In this document: positions 60,219 to 64,000 of the stretch, piece by piece
Layout: each line of letters opens with the position of its first letter
How positions within the stretch are numbered: position 1 is the first letter of the stretch
NCBI GenBank assembly: GCA_025618425.1
Contig: CM046848.1
Location: forward strand, 32,752,311-32,816,310
Origin: Heliocidaris tuberculata
Taxonomy: Eukaryota; Echinodermata; Echinoidea; Camarodonta; Echinometridae
DNA length: 64,000 nucleotides
Reading direction: 5' to 3'
The notes under the pieces: model-generated
Seen by the model: only the letters and a program-made list of their open reading frames with translations
Databases searched by the model: none
What the model was told of the DNA's origin: nothing
Program-made: the position numbers and the translations under genes

Positions 60219-61537
60219 TAGTACATCGATGCGTTTCATTGGCCATGGATCCCAGGGAACTGGGGGCTAAGGCTCAAGCCCCCTTCCCACTTTTTGAGTA
60301 GAAACGTTTCATAATGCGTATGTATACTGCTCGTATGCATAATGCTCGTTCGCATGCTCAGTCCCCCCCCCCCCCCCGAAAAATGCTCAGCGCGGCCCCA
60401 GCGTACCAGTGTAGTAATAATATTCATCATAATGCTCTGGTAAGCATTCACAAGTTAACAAATTCATGTTCAGGTAAAATATTATTTTTAAGCTCATACA
60501 ACGTTGTCGGGTTTATTGTTCGCAACGGTTGAAGCAAATGGCTCTGTGCAAACTGGTCGGTGCTTGGATCACATAGTTGCTATTCTAGGGTCAGTTATAA
60601 AAGTAATATGAGACAAGCGACCAAGTTAAGTTAAATCAAACCCATGGCGTATGCAGTAAATTGGGTGTAACCGGCTTTAATACGCCCCCATCCCGTTTGA
60701 ATTCCCAAGGGAAAAAGTCAGTAAAACTTGCAGCGCAATTACGTATTCAGCGTAGCACAGAACCGAACCGATGTACGCTCCCCTCTTTTTGAAGGCTCCT
60801 CTAAAAATAATAAAAAAAACTTGGATTTGATCTTGGTTCATGCAGGGGCTCCCCACATACATTCCGCCCCATATAAATTTCTGGATACGCCGCGGCACAC
60901 AATGCAAATGTTCACTTCTTTTTATATTATACGCAGCATATTGTTGTTACGCAAAGGTAAAGCGGTGCAAGCGTTTATCGAAATAAGTTTCTTTCACGTT
61001 TTATTCAAACTCGAGAAATAGGCCTACCAAACTCTCAGGAACAGTATGAGTTAAAAGAGCATAATATACATTGATACGGTACTCGATCTTTCTTTTTACT
61101 TATTAATTGTTGACATGTATGTAACCTCACAATACGCTTGTCTATTAAAAGTATATCTCGTTTACAAAGACAGAATGAAAAGAAAGAAGGTGATTTTTAC
61201 TTTTTTTAACTTTCTACTTTCATGTTCATCCTAACCTGCATACCGTCATTACTTTCCCGTTTCAGATACCATGGTAGAATTATACCCGGATTTTTATCCC
61301 GTCTGAAGCATTTTATTGAGTTGAAATTACAATGTTATTTGGCTGGCTGGCAGGCTACAAATTTCAAACAGTAATAAAAATCGAGTTCATCTATAGTGGT
61401 CACACAGGCGGCCGTAAACCATTTTGTTTAAGGCCTCTTTTTGAAGGGTAGATGCATGGCAGTATTTTTGGATTATTTGTAATCATGCTTTTAATGATCT
61501 CAATTTGTCCGAAATGTAAAGTTTTGACATGTTTTCA
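60219..61537. other. Gene-free stretch with MITE debris
   Basis: A C run at 60362-60377 and phrases such as TTTCTGGATACGCCGCGG (60882) resemble decayed G/C-run elements. No exon is supported. Confidence 0.4.
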
Positions 61538-61761
61538 CTATAGAGTACCGAAGTGTGACGTCATACTGGCCAAGTTGTCAAAGTTGCTGGTTCCAAACAA
61601 TTTTGTGCTAAACAATGGCGTGGTGATCAGACCAGCGCCAAACACTGAAATTGCCCTGCTCCAGCCCTTTGCTTGAATGACTTCGCGATGAACCTCATGC
61701 GCGGGCTCTGTTATACCTGGACGACGACCGAATATGACGTCGGCATTTCGGTACTCTATAG
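61538..61761. mobile_element. 224-bp MITE
   Basis: CTATAGAGTACCGAAGTGTG pairs with the end GGCATTTCGGTACTCTATAG; TGACGTCA/TGACGTC lies just inside each end. Target duplication not resolved. Confidence 0.7.
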
Positions 61762-62003
61762 AGAGTTTTAAAAGGGAAGAAAATCATTTGAAACAAAAAC
61801 AAAAAAATAATAATAAGCTGAAACAATAAAATTTCTGGTGTGTTCTATGTAATACGTTTTTTGTTTTGGGGTTTGTTTGTTGTTGTTTTTTTGTGTGTGT
61901 TTGTTTGTTTGTTTGATATTGTTGTTGTTGTTGTTTGTTTGTTTGTTTTTGTTTGTTTGTTTGTTGTTGTTGTTGTTGTTTTTTGGGGGAGGGGGGTCAT
62001 TTA

Positions 62004-62253
62004 GAGTTGAGTCCAAAAGTTTACATGCACCTGGTAGAAAGACAATAGTATACGTTTCACAACTTCATTCATTCCTGCAAACTTTTCTCCTCAGGAGGAC
62101 AGACAACTTCAGGTCTCTACTTAATGTATACATCAAATAAAATCATTCTCAGACATATAGATTACTGAGAATAGGAATGGGTGAAGTTGTGAAAATGTGA
62201 AGTGAACTGTTTTTGCTTCCAGGACGGTGTATGTAAACCTTTGGGCCCAACTG
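62004..62253. mobile_element. Tc1-like MITE
   Basis: Ends GAGTTGAGTCCAAAAGTTTA and TAAACCTTTGGGCCCAACTG with TA on each side. Inside the ends, TTTACATGCACC and GGTGTATGTAAA match the AGTTTACATACAC core of Tc1-family inverted repeats. 250 bp, no transposase. Confidence 0.82.
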
Positions 62254-62332
62254 TACATTGTGGTTCTAACCTCATCGCGATTTTACTAACATCGTGAAAG
62301 GTGCTTAGCAACCGTACGCCGTGCTAAAGGTG

Positions 62333-62950
62333 TCTTTTCATGGGGCACACGAATGTCGAAAAAATGGCAAAGTCCAACATTCAAAGAAGTTTTTCTCCGA
62401 ATGTGTCGCGACAATGGGACAATGGAGCCGTAAACCATTCCTGCGCAGTTTGTGCGTAGTTCTCACAACGTATGTGCGAATGTCGTGTGTAGCGTTGCCG
62501 AAGTATGACCAGTCCACATATACGAAAAACACGCGACTTAATGCGAACAACCGACGAAATATGATCGGACGAACTTCGCTGCTTTCGCGAGACATGCGCG
62601 AGACATTCTCTATACTGCAGGAATCTGTTTGGGGTTTCACGAAGATTTCGAGAACATCACGCACGTCGTGATTAGGTAGTGCGCACATGACGAAGCTTTT
62701 CAGACATTTTCGAGAGCAAATCATGAGCAAATCACGACCCGGGATGCTGGAAACGTTCGCAGGAAATTTCAAACTTTTTTTAATTTCCCGCCGAACTAAA
62801 AACGACTCCCGCGAACAATAGACGACGCTTAATTCCGAACCCCTGCGCATGTTTGGCGAACTCTAGCATAAAATTCGAATTTTGGACTTTGCCATTTTTT
62901 CGACATTTGCATCCTTCGCGAATCGTTCGCATGTCCCATGGAAACCATCT
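62333..62950. mobile_element. TTCGC-rich TIR element
   Basis: Left TTTTCATGGGGCACACGAAT and right TTCGCATGTCCCATGGAAAC are imperfect inverted repeats, and AATGTCGAAAAAATGGCAAA recurs in reverse near 62885-62910. The interior is dense in TTCGC/GCGAA variants on both strands. The two overlapping long frames on opposite strands follow from this composition. Confidence 0.65.
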
Positions 62951-63214
62951 TGGGCTACCGTGAAGGGGAAAAATTTACCCAATTTTTAGGGGCCATTTAA
63001 CACCCCATCCCGACGGAAATATTTGTCATTTTTTTGTGTTTTCTAATGGCCAATCGTACTTCTTCCTACTGACAAATTTGGTGCATGGGGGAGATGGGGT
63101 GAAATCGACCGGGCTTTGGGGTCATTTCTAGCTGCTGGGGGCTAAACCCGACGGCTGCGTTCAGGCTGACAACCTTTTTGTCATGACTTAGATGGTCTAA
63201 GTAACTTTAAGGGG

Positions 63215-63680
63215 TCAAATCTTATGGGTAAAATGGGGGTGATTATTTCGGGACAGGCTCCCAGACTGTATCTTCTATGTTCGTTATTAATTATTCACTT
63301 CACATCTACCCAGCCAAACAAAGCCATTCACCTTCACCTTCCACGTACTCGAACAGCTCTTGCACACAATACAAATATCTGTACAGGATCTAAGCTGTGG
63401 AATGACCTCCCCCCAACAGAAACAAGTTATAGAAATGCAGGTACCCGGTGTTTAGACTCGTGCTATTTCGATACAGATGAGACGAAGGAATGCGGTATAA
63501 TACCGGAGCATACTCAATCGAGCGAGATCAGGTATGGTGTTTTTTTTACAGTTAGTTGAAATAATATACCAAAAGGACATGTTTCGATTCGAAAAGGTAA
63601 GGCAAACTTCCTTTACATGGTATGATAACTTTAAGTTTGTTTCTTGATTAATAAATCAATGGATGAATGCATGCATGCTT
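63215..63680 (+). mobile_element. LINE 3' end with reverse-transcriptase tail
   Basis: It encodes LHLPRTRTALAHNTNI then CTGSKLWNDLPPTETSYRN, the final segment of a CR1/jockey-type reverse transcriptase, then a 3' segment shared with 56430-56737. Truncated at its 5' end. Confidence 0.6.
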
Positions 63681-64000
63681 GTACTAGGTGTAAAAAAATT
63701 TGTACACTTTAGATTGTTAATAACTCGAAAGTTATGACTCGAATTAGTTTTCACATTGTAAAATTGAAGAATGTCAAATTTATTTCTAGTAAGTTTTATG
63801 ACATTTCTATAAAAAATACTTTTTACAAAAAAATTATCTGAATATCATTTAGATAATCTGACTCGAATCAGACTGAGGTTTTCACATTGTAAAGTTGAAG
63901 GATGTCACATTTATTTGGAGTAAGTTTTAAGACATTTCTATTTTTAAAAAATTTCAAACAATTCTCTGAATATTAATTAGATTTTCACTTTTTGAAAAAT
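63680..64000. mobile_element. Mariner-like foldback, cut by the window end
   Basis: It starts GTACTAGGTGTAAAAAAATT and continues with AATAACTCGAAAGTTATGAC and GAAGGATGTCACATTTATTT as in the copies at 21518 and 56738. Only the left arm is in the window. Confidence 0.75.

Noticed and set aside
62338..62850. 170-aa frame on the minus strand
   Set aside because: It overlaps an equally open frame on the other strand within a TTCGC-rich repeat, so the openness follows from composition.

Overview
The window looks like nuclear DNA of an invertebrate deuterostome, most likely an echinoderm and probably a sea urchin. The signs are intron-rich animal genes with short exons, an AT-rich background, a SURF-like tRNA-derived SINE, LINE tails, many small terminal-inverted-repeat (TIR) elements, and an extreme number of poly-G/poly-C runs. 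There is one 500-bp assembly gap (47961-48460). The species call is inference.

Genes, left to right. (1) The last two coding exons of an ACC-synthase-like PLP aminotransferase (+, 301-1842). (2) A complete GEMIN4 gene (+, 5964-17072), 14 coding exons and 943 aa, starting with a 17-nt exon whose product lines up without gaps with the human N-terminus. (3) A complete PIGC gene (-, 27701-21088), 8 coding exons and 282 aa, tail to tail with GEMIN4. (4) A possible small three-exon gene of unknown function (+, 30756-31368) behind a CRE/ETS-like promoter. (5) A rhodopsin-family GPCR (-, 41810-38332) broken by two frameshifts. (6) A signal-peptide exon plus an LDL-receptor class A exon (+, 44728-45872). 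(7) The 3' half of a flavin-containing monooxygenase (+, 49115-53274) with a frameshift and a duplicated partial exon. These are housekeeping genes (snRNP assembly, GPI-anchor synthesis) mixed with broken or partial genes; no operon-like logic is expected.

Mobile DNA explains most of the rest. hAT-type elements with perfect 8-bp target duplications lie at 2503-2948, 22915-23912, 32596-33050, 46244-46555 and 55900-56380; four of the five carry long G runs inside one end and C runs inside the other. TTAA-flanked elements (piggyBac- or Kolobok-like) lie at 14114-14531, 20063-20462, 20459-20967, 21671-22266, 43631-44055, and as two almost identical 2.69-kb copies at 35120-37810 and 57450-60134. 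A mariner-like foldback family (21518-22807, 56738-60218, 63680-64000) was used as a landing site by other elements, so uninterrupted relatives give empty-site evidence. LINE fragments, a Tc1-like MITE and several perfect hairpins complete the picture.

The most unusual material is a group of elements packed with one degenerate CG-containing pentamer (CGAGT at 35120 and 57450, GTCGC at 28119, TTCGC at 62333). The GTCGC element also keeps a TATA box and a short open frame with a nuclear-localisation-like N-terminus. All coordinates and splice junctions were read by eye; nothing was searched against a database.
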